Shown one piece after another: positions 22,012 through 34,117 of a DNA stretch of 64,000 bases. The stretch is from positions 1 through 64,000 of the forward strand of contig JADHYV010000046.1 of assembly GCA_027604705.1 (NCBI GenBank), written 5' to 3'. The DNA comes from Allomyces arbusculus (lineage: Eukaryota > Blastocladiomycota > Blastocladiomycetes > Blastocladiales > Blastocladiaceae). The notes beneath the pieces were generated by a model, which saw nothing but the letters and a program-made list of their open reading frames with translations, did no database searches and was not told the DNA's origin. How positions within the stretch are numbered: position 1 is the first letter of the stretch; every line of letters begins with the position of its first letter. The translations under genes were made by a program, and so were the position numbers.

Positions 22012-25000
22012 CTATGCAAACTTGAACAAGAGCACGACGCGCGGCAGGTCCATTTCCAGATCGGATGGCAGATACTTTTCGACGCCGAGAATCTTGCGCG
22101 GCTCTGGTCGCGAGAACCACGAGTTGTCCGTATCTGGCGTCGCTTCGAGCAGCAGCACGTCGGACCTGTCGGTCGACACAGATCGGCTCGCCACCGCGCG
22201 CAGAATCTCGGGTGAGATTGGGTTCTCGAAGTCGGCCTAGAAAAAGGATGGAGTAAACATGGTGAGAGGGCGAATGATTAAGCAAGAGAGAAGAAGTAGC
22301 GGGAATGGATGCGCACCACCGTGTAGATGGACATGAGCTTGGAGATTTGCGTCGGCGAGAGCAAAAAGCACACGTCAAACAGGTCCTCGATGTAGAGCTC
22401 GAGGTTGGTTGGCGTTGCCTTGTTGAGTTGCAACAGCTTGGCCGCCTGCATGAGCCGCTCGAGATGCAGCGATGCCTCGTTGAGCGAGTGCTGCGAGCAC
22501 CACTCGGTGAGCCGACTGACATTGTACTGGATCTGCATACCGCGCTTCCACGTTGCGAAATTCTTGCGCATGATCAGATGGTTGAACGCAATGACGCCGA
22601 CCATCTTGAAAATCTCCGACATGGTCTGGCGAATAATGGCGTCGTCGACGTAGTAGTACTTGTGCACGCGCCATACTTGGCCAATCGCATCGAGCAGCTG
22701 CTCGATCGTGTAAGTGGGCTGCGTCGAGACAAACTTCCTGAAGAGCGACGACGAGTCCTTGGCGACGAACCCGGGCAGTGACTGGTTCTCGATCACGCAC
22801 GGGATGATGAACTTCTGCATGCGCTTTTTGACGAGCCGCACCCACTGGAAGTAGAGGTTCGTGAACGCGCGCTCGACCTCGACGACCGTCTTGTTGAGCA
22901 AGCGCTCGCCCTCCATGTAGATAGACGTGCGCCGTGCTGCGGCCAAGGCGGCGGCGCCCGGCGACGCGCTGCCGGCGAGCCCCGACGTTTTGAGAATGCT
23001 GAGTAGCTCGAGCAGGTTCGACATCCAAAAGTTCGTCACTTCGTCGTCGAAATTGGAAGCCACGACGCGCTCCTCAATGGCCTGCGTCGCGTTCTTGAGG
23101 AACGAGGCCATGTTGCTGTTCATGCCGTGCTGCCAGGCCTTGATCGAGTAGAGCCCAAGAATATGCGCCGGGAACACAATCTGCCGCCGGCTCGCGTCTT
23201 GCGTTGCGTGCTTGGGGATCGGCAAGTTGCGAATGACGCCGTCGAGAATCTCCGACTCGAGTTTCGGGTCCTGCAGCAGCGAGAACGTGTGCTCCTGCTC
23301 CATGATGGCTTCCTCGACAGTACGCGGTGGTGTGTGACCGCCATTGAGCAGGTTCACGGGGTCGACCTCGACCATGGCCTTCATTTCCTCGGTCCAGACC
23401 TCAACCGACGAGTGGCGGCGCACGCGCTTGAGTGCGTCAAACGACCCGCGGGACGTCATGCGTTCGGTCGGCGAGACTTGCGACAGTGGCGTGACTTGCC
23501 GCCGCCACAGAGCCTCGGGTGGCAGCGTGTCGACCGACGGCCGTCGCGGCCGTGCTGTGGCGAGCTCGTGCTTGGCCTTTTCGTCCTCGAGCTGCTGCTT
23601 GAGTGCAATAACCTCCTGCTTGAGCACATTGATTTGCGTTGACTCTTGAATGAGCGCCTCTTGCCGCGCCAAGGCGGCAATGCGCTCGCGCTCGCGGTCC
23701 TGGTGCTCGGTTGCCTGCTGCTGCTGGAGCTGCTCCTGCTGCTGCAACAACTGCTGCTGCTGTTGATCGCGGTCACGCAGCTGCCGCTGCGCCGTGGCCT
23801 TGAAGTTGGCGAGCGACTCTTGCAGCGCGGCAATCTCGGCATCCTTGCTGCGAATCACGTCGTTAGCGGCATTGAGTTGTGACTGCAGGCCCTTGTTCTG
23901 CTGCATGATCGCTTCCATTTCGCGGCTCGACGACCCGGCATCCTGCAACTTGTCCTTGAGCTGCTGCTGGTTCGACTGTGCCTGCTCGAACTTCTCGCGC
24001 CACTGCTTGGTCTGGGCCTCGAGCGCCTTGACAACCTCGTTAAGTTGCCGCACCATCTTCTCCTTGCCGTCGAGCGACTGCGTGAGCTCGACGACCTTGT
24101 TTTCGAGCCGGTACGAGATCTCCTTGTAGTGATTGACCGACTTGGCCTCGAGCTTGAGCGCCTTGAGTTCCTTGCGCGCGCGGTACCGGCGAATACACGA
24201 CTGCGCGAGAATAACACGCTTGCGTGCTGTCGCGTACTGCATGCGCGCGCGGTATCCACGGAACGCCGCCTGGATCTCAATCGCCGCTCTCTCTTCACGC
24301 AGCCGCTGCAATTCGCGGCGCGCGACATACGACCGCCACGCGCACTGCAGCGTGACGACGGCCGACCTTGTGCGGGCAAACTCGCGCTGCGCAAGGTACC
24401 GGCGGAAACACGCTTGGATCACGGTCGCAGCCTTGGCCTCGCGAATCGCGCGCGCTTGCTTGCGCGCGTGCACGCCGCGCACGCGCGCCTGCAGCGAAAT
24501 CACGGCCGACCGCAACTTTAGGTACCGTTTGCGCGCGAGCGCGCACTTGATGTTCTTTTGAATCATGACGACGCACTCGTTGAGCCGCTGCGTGCGCAGC
24601 TTCTCGAGGTACGCGAGCTGGCCAGCACGGAAAAAGATCTTGGTCATGCCAATCTGGTACTTGTCGGTGTCTGGGATCGTTCGCGTGAGCAGCTTGGTGC
24701 AGAGGCCGCGAATGTCCTTGAACTGCGCCCATTCCTTGGACGGTAGCAACAGGTAGTACCGCTCGACGAATTCGACAAACGTCCATCGGCCCGGGTAACC
24801 CGCCGTCGAGATGCGAATGGTCTCGAGAACACCGCACGCGCGCAATTGCGAGAGCACCATCTGCGGCTCAAACTCAAACGGTTTCTTGGCCGAGTTCGAC
24901 TTGATGCACCGAATGTAGCTGACCTCGGTTGCGTTGATCGTGTCCATGAGTTGCGTGAGCGACTGCTTGAAGACCGACCCGAGCGTCGGCTTCGACATTT

Positions 25001-27574
25001 TCCCGCCGCCGCCCATACTGCGCGCCATAACAGGACTTGTGGCGCGGCTCGACACGGGCGAGGGCTTGTTGATCTTGTGCGCCGAGATCACGTCGTGCAA
25101 GAAATCAAACTGCGCGTTGTTGAAAAGCGCGAGCAGTTCGTCGGGCACTGTATCCTTGTTTTTTTCAATGAACCCCTCAATCTCGTACTCGACATTGTGC
25201 GCAAAATGGTGCACGATAAACGACGTGTTGGAGAACCGCGGCTTGCCGAAAAACTTGTGCTTCTTGTCGAATTGGTTGTAAAACTTGGCAATCAGCGTCT
25301 TGTCAGACCCAGACGGCAAACGCGACTCTTCGTCGAGCAGCGACAGCAGACCCATGCGGCCCTCGATCAGCTCAATGCACGGCTTGTTGTCGTTGAAGTC
25401 GATAAATGACCACTTGATCTGCTCCTTGACGTACTCTTCCTGCTCGAGCTTGAAGACGTGCTGGTTGAACTCTTGCTGCAGCTTTTCGTTGGCCCAGTTG
25501 ATGCACCCTAGCGATGGTGGTGGGTCGGGCGGGGAGTCAGCGGCCCGGTCCGACTTGAAAGGAAGCGTCGGCAGTGGAGAAGGTCAATGACGGCGTACAC
25601 TGCTCAAACGAGTTCTTCTTGAAATGCTCGAACCTAAAAACGGCTCGCTGTGAGTACTCGTATTCGGACACCGTTGATCACAACGCTGTGTGGCTCCGAG
25701 AAGAACGGACCCGTAAATATCCAGCACGCCAATGAAGCTGTGGTACGAGTTGGCGACCTCGGGCGGGCACAGCGACTCGTTGGTCTTATCGACGAGCCAC
25801 TCGAACAGCCCCGCGTACAAGAACTTGGCGACCGAGTCGCGAATCGCGACGGCGCCGACCATGTTGACATTGGTCACAATCTTTTCGAACCGCGTCACAA
25901 TCTGCTTCTTGACGAGCCACTTCTTGAACTCGGCGACTTCGACACCCAACAGCTTGCACGTCTGCGCCATGGCCGCGTCGTCGTCTGCAATGTAGGCCTC
26001 GTCATTGCGCAGGTTCGTAATTTGGATGTTGCCGATGTGCAGCAGCGCCGCGAGAAGTCGGAACAGTTTCCACTGCACGGTCACCGAGACGCCGATCGTC
26101 GACAGTGCGCGCTGCGTAATTTCAAATTCGGCCGCGTCGTCGACGCCAGGGACGGTTCCAGACCCGCCGCCTTGGTTCAGGTAGTGGAAGTACGAGTGCG
26201 GCTGCAGACCGAGCTCCTTGCGCTCGGCCGCGGGCGCGCCGGCGACCAGCTGGTAGAAGATGTGGTAGTTGCGCTCCGTTTCGGGCTGGTAGATGACGCG
26301 CGACCGCTCGAGCAGGTAGGTGCGGATACGCGCGCCAATGATCTTGGCGTGTTGACTGAACAGCAGCTAGGAGAGTGAGGTTGGTTGCGTTAGCGCGACT
26401 GGCAAGGGCGGTGCAGATGGAGGGCCACTGAGCAAGGGAAATGGAAGTCAAAGGCAAGCAAGCGGATCCTATATACCTCAATGTACTTGCCAAACCGCGA
26501 CGAGTTGTCGTTGCGCGTCGTCTTGGCGTTGCCAAATGACTCCATGATCGGGTTTGTCGCTGAAAGCAGTGGGCCAGACGCAGGTCAGCCATGAACAGCA
26601 ACAAGGAGGGGCGTTCAGGCACAGGTGGCACGACATACCGAGAACCTGCTGCTCGACCTCGCTCATGCCGGCAGCATTGGTCGGCGACGTGACCTCGGCG
26701 GCCTGGAAGTAATCCTCGCCAGACTCTCCTGCATCGGCCATGGCGAAATAGCGCTGCAAGCAACCCACGCAACCTGGTCAATCGGGCGCTCACGAAGCCT
26801 GTCCACCCGTCTAAAATAGGGCGTACCATGATGTACTTGGCCGAGACCGTCTTCCCAGCACCCGACTCGCCCGAGACAATGATGCTCTGGTTCTTCTTTT
26901 CGCGAATCATGCCGCGGAACGCGTCTTCAGCCACGGCAAACAAGTGCGGCTCGAGCTCGCCGCGACGCTTGCCCGAGTAGGCGCGGACCACGTCTTGCGT
27001 GTAGAGCTGCACGCGCTGGAAAGGGTTCATGGCGATCAGGACAATGCCCGAGTAGGTGTAGATGTTGTGCTGCGAGTAGCGCGTGCGAATGTTGTGCAGG
27101 ACTGGTCACGAAATGGAGGATCAAGGTCAGATCCGCTTATCTAGAGCCAAACTGCCGCCAAGAACGTCGTGATCGTACCAGCAGGCTCGTGCAAGTAGGA
27201 CAGGTTCGTCAAGTCCTCGATGCCCTCGAGCATGGGTGGGTTCTTGAGCGGCGGCAGTTCGTAGCTGTCTTTGCTCGCCGCGATCTTGGCAATGGTCGTC
27301 GACGTCGTCACATCCTGGACGAACACGATCGTCAGTCCTCGATCCATTACACGATCCATCACCGCACGACCCATCACCCCAAATTTGCGCTTCCTCCTAC
27401 CTTGCCCAAATCGTCGGTCACCTTGACAGTCACGGTATCGCCGCTGCGCACGAGCGAATGCACGGATGCGACACGCCATCCCTCGACCGCATCCTGCACC
27501 CACACTTTGGTGCCAGGCGTGTAGGCCGTGAGCAGCGCCTCGGCGGCCGCGACCGGGTCCGTGGGGGCGGTCAT
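22012..27574 (-). CDS. MYO5: class V myosin heavy chain
   Basis: Large gene: several small exons code for the motor, one 3-kb exon codes for most of the rest, and a short last exon ends at 22012. The start is the ATG at 27574 ([20 protein letters not shown]), with an N-terminal SH3-like region ([20 protein letters not shown]). The motor has the P-loop GESGAGKT (about 26860), switch [13 protein letters not shown] (about 26500), switch II in VLDIYG (about 25720) and the actin-binding loop region. At least five IQ-type repeats follow (24560-24150, e.g. [20 protein letters not shown]). Next come a Gln-rich coiled coil and a cargo-binding DIL domain (about 23200-22300, e.g. [20 protein letters not shown]). 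Yeast relatives Myo2/Myo4 carry vesicles, vacuoles and mRNA along actin. Introns separate [19 protein letters not shown], the post-GYIE segment, the switch II exon and the last exon. Some short exon joins (around 25600 and 26480-26800) are inferred from family order. Confidence 0.92.
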
Positions 27575-28440
27575 GGTGACGAGACGCGGCGCGCGATCAG
27601 GCGAAGCGTTGGTGGTGTTCTATCGTGCACGTCGAGCGGGATGCGCGGGGGGCTGCCAGGGGGGAACATGGCCACAGCAAGGTCAGCCAATGCGTTGGCG
27701 AGCGGGAACCGGCGGCCATCAGCAGCGGCAAGACGTCTGCATCAAGACGTGTGCGAATCACGGTACACACTTGCGAGCAGGGCAACGTCGTGCGCCGGGG
27801 TTGCGTGCAGCGAGAGTGTCGGATGGCACCGAATTCGGCCCAGTCGCGTGGTTGTTGATCAAATTTCAAGCCGAGAACTCGTCGAATCAGGCTTGTCCAG
27901 GGATCGGCCAGCGACCAGAACAGAGCCGCAGAGTCGGGAGCCAGCGGTGGTGCAGCAGCAGGTCGACCGTTGACCGAGCGAGCGGTGCTTGCAGCTACAG
28001 AGAGGCTCGAGCGCGGCGGCAGGGTCGAGGCAGCGTGCCGTGCAGCGTGTTGCGGGTGCTGTTCGGCAGCGTAAAGCCGCTGTCGTCGTGGTATGCGTGC
28101 GCGGCAGAGCGCTGCTGGCGTCGCCGGCGACCTTGAAGAGAGGTGGAGCACGGCGGCATTGCTGTCGGTCGAGGTCCTGAGGAGCCAGGTGTGCCGCCGT
28201 CTCGCCCTTGCACAGGCCCTTGCCCCCGGGGGCAGATCGGTCACGCGACATGATGGTGCGCGGTTTGCCGCTTGGCTGGCAGGCACCCTGCGGTCATGAA
28301 CGTGTTGTGTCGTGTTGCAGTGTTGCACTCGACCGCCACGCTTCGCCACAGCGCGTCTTCAATGTCCTCACTTCTGCTCCACCTGCAACCGCGATGCACA
28401 CACCAATCCGACATGTACATTGACGACCACAAGCAGCCAA
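27575..28440. other. intergenic between LEO1 3' end and myosin V start
   Basis: About 870 bp with long but composition-driven open frames on both strands (a 250-residue minus frame is Arg/Ala/Pro-rich without motifs). No gene supported. It probably holds the myosin V promoter. Confidence 0.5.
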
Positions 28441-30113
28441 CTAATACTCGTCGTCCTCGTCACTCATCACGGCGCGCCGCTTGCTCCGGCGGCTGCGGCT
28501 CGTGGCGGCGGCAGCATCATCCTCATCCTCGTCCTCGTCCATCATATCACCATACCCATCGGCCGCCGCAGGCCCGCGCATGCGCGCCTTGCGCTCCTCA
28601 AGCGCACGCTTGGCGCCTGCCGCTTCGCCCGCCGACCGGCGCGACGACAACCCTTGCGCGTACTGGCGCTCCTCCTCCTCGTCGTGCTCGTCGTACTCGA
28701 CCAGGTCCTCCTCGTCGTCCACCACAAACCCACCGAGGTCGTCGTGCGCATTCGACCGGCGCGTGCCCCCCGCCGCCGCGCTCGACGATCCGGCACCATA
28801 GTCGTCGACATCATAATTATCGTCGTAGGCACCGCCCACATCCTCCTCCTCGTCCGAGAACCCGCCGTCGCCGGCGCCGCCGCGCGAACTGCCGCTCCCG
28901 CCACGCCGCACGCCGTACCGCCCACTCGCGGCGCGCTGACTCTTTTCAAGTTTCTTGCGGGACCGCTCGGCCTCTTGTGCAGCGGCAATTTTTCTCTGGC
29001 GTTCCCTCTCCGGGTCTTTCGTGACGTGCGTAACCTTGACGCGGTCGGTGCGTTTGAACCGCATTGCGAGTGCGGCCGCCATTTTCTTGTGCGTCTTGGA
29101 CCGCGCGCCCATGGGCTTCACGACCAGCTTGTCGTCAAGCGCGCGGTGCACGTGCAGGGTGTTCGACGAGTGGTTGGCCCCCGTCAGGTACTGGTACGGG
29201 GCCACGGGCTGCGTCGTCACGTCAAAGTACTCGTCACCGACGAGGAGAGAGTAGGTGCCGTCCGACCACTTGACGAGCTGCGCGTTGGATTGCACGGTCA
29301 TGCGGTCTGGGTGCGCGTCGTTCTGGATGAACCGCCACCGCATCGTGTTGGCAACACGCAAGTCCACTTCGTGCTGCTTGAGTTCCTCTGGGTCGCCGGC
29401 GTCGTAGTGGTCCGGGTCGAACGGCATCGAGTCGAGGTGGAGAAAGTTGGGCATGTCGAGCAGGTGTGTCTGGGGGAGTTGGGAGCGGGACAAAGGGAGT
29501 CAGCTCGGCAGCCAGATCAGAACCGCCCTCCAAGAATTCCGAATTCGACTCGTGAGCGTACCGGCTTGTCGGACGGGAACGGGATCATGGGAATCGAATC
29601 TATGGCGAGGGTATGGTCGCCGTCATGCCCATACATGTCATCGTCGTCGATGGCATCGTGGTGCCGGTCGTCCAGGTGCTGCGAGCGTCCGCGGCTGCCC
29701 AGGTCGGCAGCATCGTCCAGATCCATGTGGTCGTCGACCGGCTCGTCGCCCGTGCCAAAAAGCTCGGCCTCGTCCCCTGCCGCATCCTCGTCGCCAAACA
29801 GCGCGGCCTCGTCGTCGTGTGCTTGCGGCTGCGCGTCGCCGCCAAACGCATCAGCGGCACCGTCCTCGTGGTGGTGGTCGTCATGGTCATGACGTGGGCT
29901 CTCGTCGCCAAACAGCGCAGCCTCGTCGTCATGGCGGTCGTCATGCGCGACGGCGGACGGCTGGTCGTCGTTGTCGGCGTTCCACGCCTGGTCGGCCGTC
30001 GTAAAGTCTTCAAAGTCGCCCTCGTCCTCGGAATCGGCGCCAGCGCCGCCGGCGTGGGCGTTGGCGGGGGCGCGTGCGCGCGCGTCATGCCAATCTTGGT
30101 CCATCGGGTCCAT
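28441..30113 (-). CDS. LEO1: Paf1 complex subunit Leo1
   Basis: Two exons. The start is the ATG at 30113 (MDPMDQDWHDARARAPANAH). The first exon codes for a very acidic, disordered region with repeated DDEAALFGDE units, as is usual for Leo1 N-termini. The second exon carries the conserved Leo1 core: LLDMPNFLHLDSMPFDPDHY, NTMRWRFIQND, SNAQLVKWSDGTYSLLVGDE, then LDDKLVVKPMGARSKTHKK and the basic FKRTDRVKVTHVTKDPERER. It ends in a Lys/Arg/Glu helix and an acidic tail with Ser-Asp-Glu motifs. Leo1 is part of the Paf1 complex that travels with RNA polymerase II and supports histone H2B ubiquitination and H3K4/K36 methylation. The intron lies near 29460-29570; a GTACGC donor at about 29560 keeps frame, but I am not certain of it. 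The gene diverges from the V-ATPase gene. Confidence 0.9.
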
Positions 30114-30568
30114 TGCGGGCGGTGGTCGTCGCGGGCTGGGTGCAATCGCCGTCGAGGACGGTTGCCGGTGTGGGAGGGGAGGTCGGTCGTGATCAGACCG
30201 GGGGGCAGCACCGGGGCAGCGCAAGGTCGCGTTCGCACGTGATGACTCTCGGTTCAGTGTGGACCTGTCAGCCCTGTCGACACGCATCCGCAACGCTGGA
30301 CGCGTGCTTCTCTCGCTGTTGCTTCCTGCACCACCACCCACCGGCGCGACGCGCAAGATCACCGCCATTACTGCACCGCGCTCGCGCTCCTGCCGCGACG
30401 CCCCGCACTCGTTGCCACTGGTCGCACTTGGACCTGCGTGCCTCGCCTGTACTGATCCTGCGCGCTCGACCCACACCCACGCAACCCGCCCCGTGCTGAC
30501 CACCGCGCCGACGCCGGCTCCCAACTCCCAGGTCGTTCGCCGCCGGCCTCGGGCCAATTCCCGCCACC
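30114..30568. promoter_or_regulatory. divergent promoter region, LEO1 / V-ATPase subunit a
   Basis: 455 bp between two divergent start codons. No TATA box or conserved element stands out. By position it must contain both promoters. Confidence 0.45.
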
Positions 30569-33548
30569 ATGGCCGATCCGGGCGCCGACACCGCCTACGT
30601 GCGGTCCGAGCCCATGTCGCTCGTGCAGCTCTACATTCCACTCGACATTGCGCAGGCCACCGTCTCGGAGCTCGGCGAATTGGGCGTTGTCCAGTTCCGT
30701 GACGTACGGATCACCGCTTCTCACTGCCCTCAGACGTGGTTCCTCACCTGATCCGGTGTTCTTTGCAGCGCAACCCGGACGTGAGTGCGTTCCAGCGCAC
30801 CTACGTCTCCGAGATCCGCCGTCTCGATGAAATGGACCGCCGCCTGCGTACGCTTCTGCTCCCACTATCTCTCGCTCTGTCTCTTTTGCTCGCAATCTCA
30901 CATCTCCACTCTCAATTCAGGCTTTTTGTGGCAGCAAGCCGAAAAGGCCAATGTGACCATCAACACGACGCGCCGCGGGCCCTCGCCCAACTCGGCGCGC
31001 CGCCAGCAGGAAATCGACGAGCTCGACGCGCTGCTGGCCGATACCGAGGCGCGCATCCTGCAAATGAACTCGAGCCAGGCCGCGTTCAACAAGACATATC
31101 TCGAATTGACGGAGCTGCGCCATGTGTTACGCGAAACCACGTCGTTTTTCGAAGAGGTGCGTCGTATCCCGGCGCGTGCCAGGTTTTCTACGGCGCAGAC
31201 TTCTCACGCCTGCGATTTCTACCACTAGGCCGAGGCGCACCAAAGCGAAATCATTGGTAGTGCTGGTCCCGGCGGCGTCGAGGACACGCTGCTCGGCGCT
31301 GGCCCTGACGTCGAGGCGAACGAGCAAATGGGCGGGCACACAATCCAGATCGGGTACGTTTTTCATGCTCCAACATCCGCTCCTACTTCGCACTCACGAT
31401 CTGCCTTTGCCACTAGTTTCGTTGCTGGTGTGCTCGACCGCAAAAAGGCGCTGGCTTTTGAGCGCATTCTGTGGCGCGCGCTGCGCGGTAATCTTTACCT
31501 CAAGTCGGCCGAGATTGAAGAGCCCATCACTGACCCGACCACCGACGAGCAAGTCTACAAGAACGTGTTTGTGATTTTCGCGCATGGTAACGAGACGCTG
31601 CACAAGATCCGCCGCTTGTCTGAGTCGCTCGGCGCCACGCTCTACCCAGTCGACGCCAACTCGGAAAAGCGCCGCCAGGATGCGCGCGCGGTGCTGTCGC
31701 GGCTCGAAGACCTGAACCAGGTTCGTGTGTTTTCGCGTACTCCCGCCCGGCATGCTTCAGAACAAATGCGAACTTACTCAACCCCTCGATTTAACTTTGT
31801 AGGTGCTCTTCAACACGTCGACGACGCGCCGGCACGAGCTCAGCAAGCTCGCTGACCAAATGGGCACGTGGAACACGCTGATTCAAAAGGAAAAGGCCGT
31901 CTACCACACGATGAACCTGTTCAGCACCGAGGCCAACCACAAGGCCTTGATTGCCGAGGGCTGGGTCCCAACCGCCGAGATTCCGCGCGTGCAGTCGGCT
32001 TTGGCCGTGGCGCGCGAGGCGGCGCGCGGCATGATGCCGACGGTGTTGAACGTGGTGCCCACAGCTCGCGAGCCGCCGACCTACCACAAGGCCAACAAAT
32101 TCACGGCCGGGTTCCAGGCGATCATTGACGCGTACGGGATCGCGCGGTACCGCGAAATCAATCCGGGACTGTTCACTGTGATCACGTTCCCGTTCCTGTT
32201 TGCCGTCATGTTTGGCGATTTCGGGCACGGGATTATTGTCGCGCTGACCGGCGCGTACCTGTGCCTCAAGGAGGACCAGCTCAAGATCGCGGCCAAGGGG
32301 TCCGAGTTTATGGGCACGATCTACGGCGGCCGGTACATGATCTTGCTCATGGGCCTGTTTTCCATGTACACGGGGTTCATCTACAACGACGCGTTCTCGC
32401 GCATGATGTCGGTGTTCCCGTCCGGGTGGACGTGGGAGCCCGATGCACACGAGCCGAATGTCTTGGTCGGCAAGCAAGTCGGAACGTACCCGATCGGGCT
32501 CGACTGGGCGTGGCAGTTTGCCGAGAATAAGCTGATTTTCGGCAATTCGTACAAGATGAAAATGTCGATCATTTTCGGCGTCATTCACATGACGTTTGCT
32601 ACGATCCTCTCGCTCTTCAACCACTTGCACTTCAAGAAGAAGATCAACGTCTACTGCATGTTCATCCCGCAGATCTTGTTCATGCAGTGCATCTTCGGGT
32701 ACCTCGTCGTGTGCATGATCTACAAGTGGCTCGTCGACTGGTCGCAACCGGGCATGCCCTCGCCGCCGGGACTGCTTAACATGCTCATCTTCATGTTCCT
32801 CTCGCCCGGGAAAATCAAGAAGGGTGAAGAGCTGTACGCGGGCCAAGCGACTGTGCAGATGACCTTGCTCGGGATTGCCGTGATCTGCGTGCCGTGGATG
32901 CTCTGCGTTAAGCCGTACCTGCTCAAGAAGGAGCACGACCGTACGATCGCGCAGGGGTATGCGACGCTGCACGTCGCGCACGGCGACGACGATGACGATG
33001 ACGACTCGCACAACGTTTCGGACCACGCGCTCATGGGCGGCGCGATCCCGGCGACGGCCTCGTCGTCGAACCACGTCGCGCCCTCGCCCGCCGCCGCTCC
33101 GGGCGCGCCCGCGGCCATGGTCATGTCCCCCGTCTCCGACGCGGGCGGTCATGGGCACGGGCACGACGGCGAGCCGTGGGATTTCGGCGCACTCGTTATT
33201 GACCAAGTGATTCACACGATTGAGTACTGCCTCGGGTGCATTTCCAACACGGCCAGTTACCTGCGTCTCTGGGCGTTGTCACTTGCGCACGCGCAGCTTT
33301 CGGAAGTGTTGTGGGACATGACGCTCTCAGGCCGGTTCGAGGCGGCGACCGGGTCGTGGGGGCAGGCCGTGGTGCTGGTCCTGATTTTCCCCATGTGGTT
33401 TGGCGCGACTGTGTTTATCTTGCTGCTCATGGAGGGGCTCTCGGCTTTCCTGCACGCGCTGCGTCTGCATTGGGTCGAGTTTGATTCGAAGTTTTACGAA
33501 GGGTCCGGGTACAAGTTTGAGCCGTTTTCGTTTGCCGAGATTGAGTGA
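30569..33548 (+). CDS. VPH1: V-type H+-ATPase subunit a (Vo, Vph1 family)
   Basis: About six exons. The start is the ATG at 30569 (MADPGADTAYVRSEPMSLVQ), with the family hallmark SELGELGVVQFRD followed, after an intron (about 30704-30770), by NPDVSAFQRTYVSEIRRLDE. Further exons give the cytosolic N-terminal arm (coiled coil, then GVLDRKKALAFERILWRALR). The last, long exon (from about 31803) holds the remainder of the arm and the membrane domain (INPGLFTVITFPFLFAVMFG, FGDFGHG, YCLGCISNTASYLRLWALSL). The essential proton-path arginine of the family (R735 in yeast Vph1) is present in YLRLWALSLAHAQL at about 33255-33300. An acidic loop of Asp repeats (32986-33010) sits in the luminal/cytosolic loop before the last helices. 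The protein acidifies the vacuole or Golgi/endosome; with a single copy here, which compartment cannot be told. Confidence 0.95.
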
Positions 33549-34117
33549 GCGGCGCGGGGCGTGTGCGGTCGAGCGGGGCGTAAGGGGGAGGGTCGATCAC
33601 GTTGCGTCGCTTCGCGTCACTGCGCGTTCGTGCTCGTTCTTGCCGTGCGCGGCTCGTCGCGTCAGCCCGTCGTACCCAGTCGCGTCGCGTCGTGGCGGCG
33701 TAGGATGGCTCGGTTGTGCCATTCGGTTGTCGTGTCATTCATTCATTTACCCGCTTTGCTTCAATGAGACTCGTTGGATTGGTTTGCAATCGGAGAAGGC
33801 GCCTGATGCAGAAGACATCTCTGATTGGTCTCCAAAACGAGGCAGCGTTACACACAGGGGACAGGAATGCACAAACGGGAAATTTGAAAGGACAGAACGC
33901 AAGGAGGGGGGCGAAGGGGAGAGGCAGTGACGACAGGTTCAAAGAGGAGATGGACAGCGACGACAATCGACGGGTACCAAAAGCGACAACAAAACGAATT
34001 CCAAGGGGTGGGAAATGTACAAGATGGGTTCAGCACGCAACAAACCAGTCGGAAAGAATGCAAAAAGACAAGAACTACAAATAAGCCAGACAAACGAACG
34101 AGAAGCCTGCGCACCAA
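33549..34117. other. convergent 3' intergenic region
   Basis: 570 bp between the V-ATPase subunit a (+) and the Kch1-like gene (-) ends. From about 33740 on it is purine-rich on the plus strand (many GA/AA runs). No gene seen. Confidence 0.5.

Noticed and set aside
27597-28349. 250-residue minus-strand frame between LEO1 and myosin V
   Set aside because: No motif, unusual Arg/Ser/Ala mix, no good start context and no splice partners.
28312-29892. 526-residue plus-strand frame
   Set aside because: Exactly antisense to LEO1; the Val/Leu/Arg runs mirror its Asp/Glu-rich codons.
31791-33215. 474-residue minus-strand frame
   Set aside because: Antisense to the V-ATPase subunit a exon, which has full family conservation on the plus strand.
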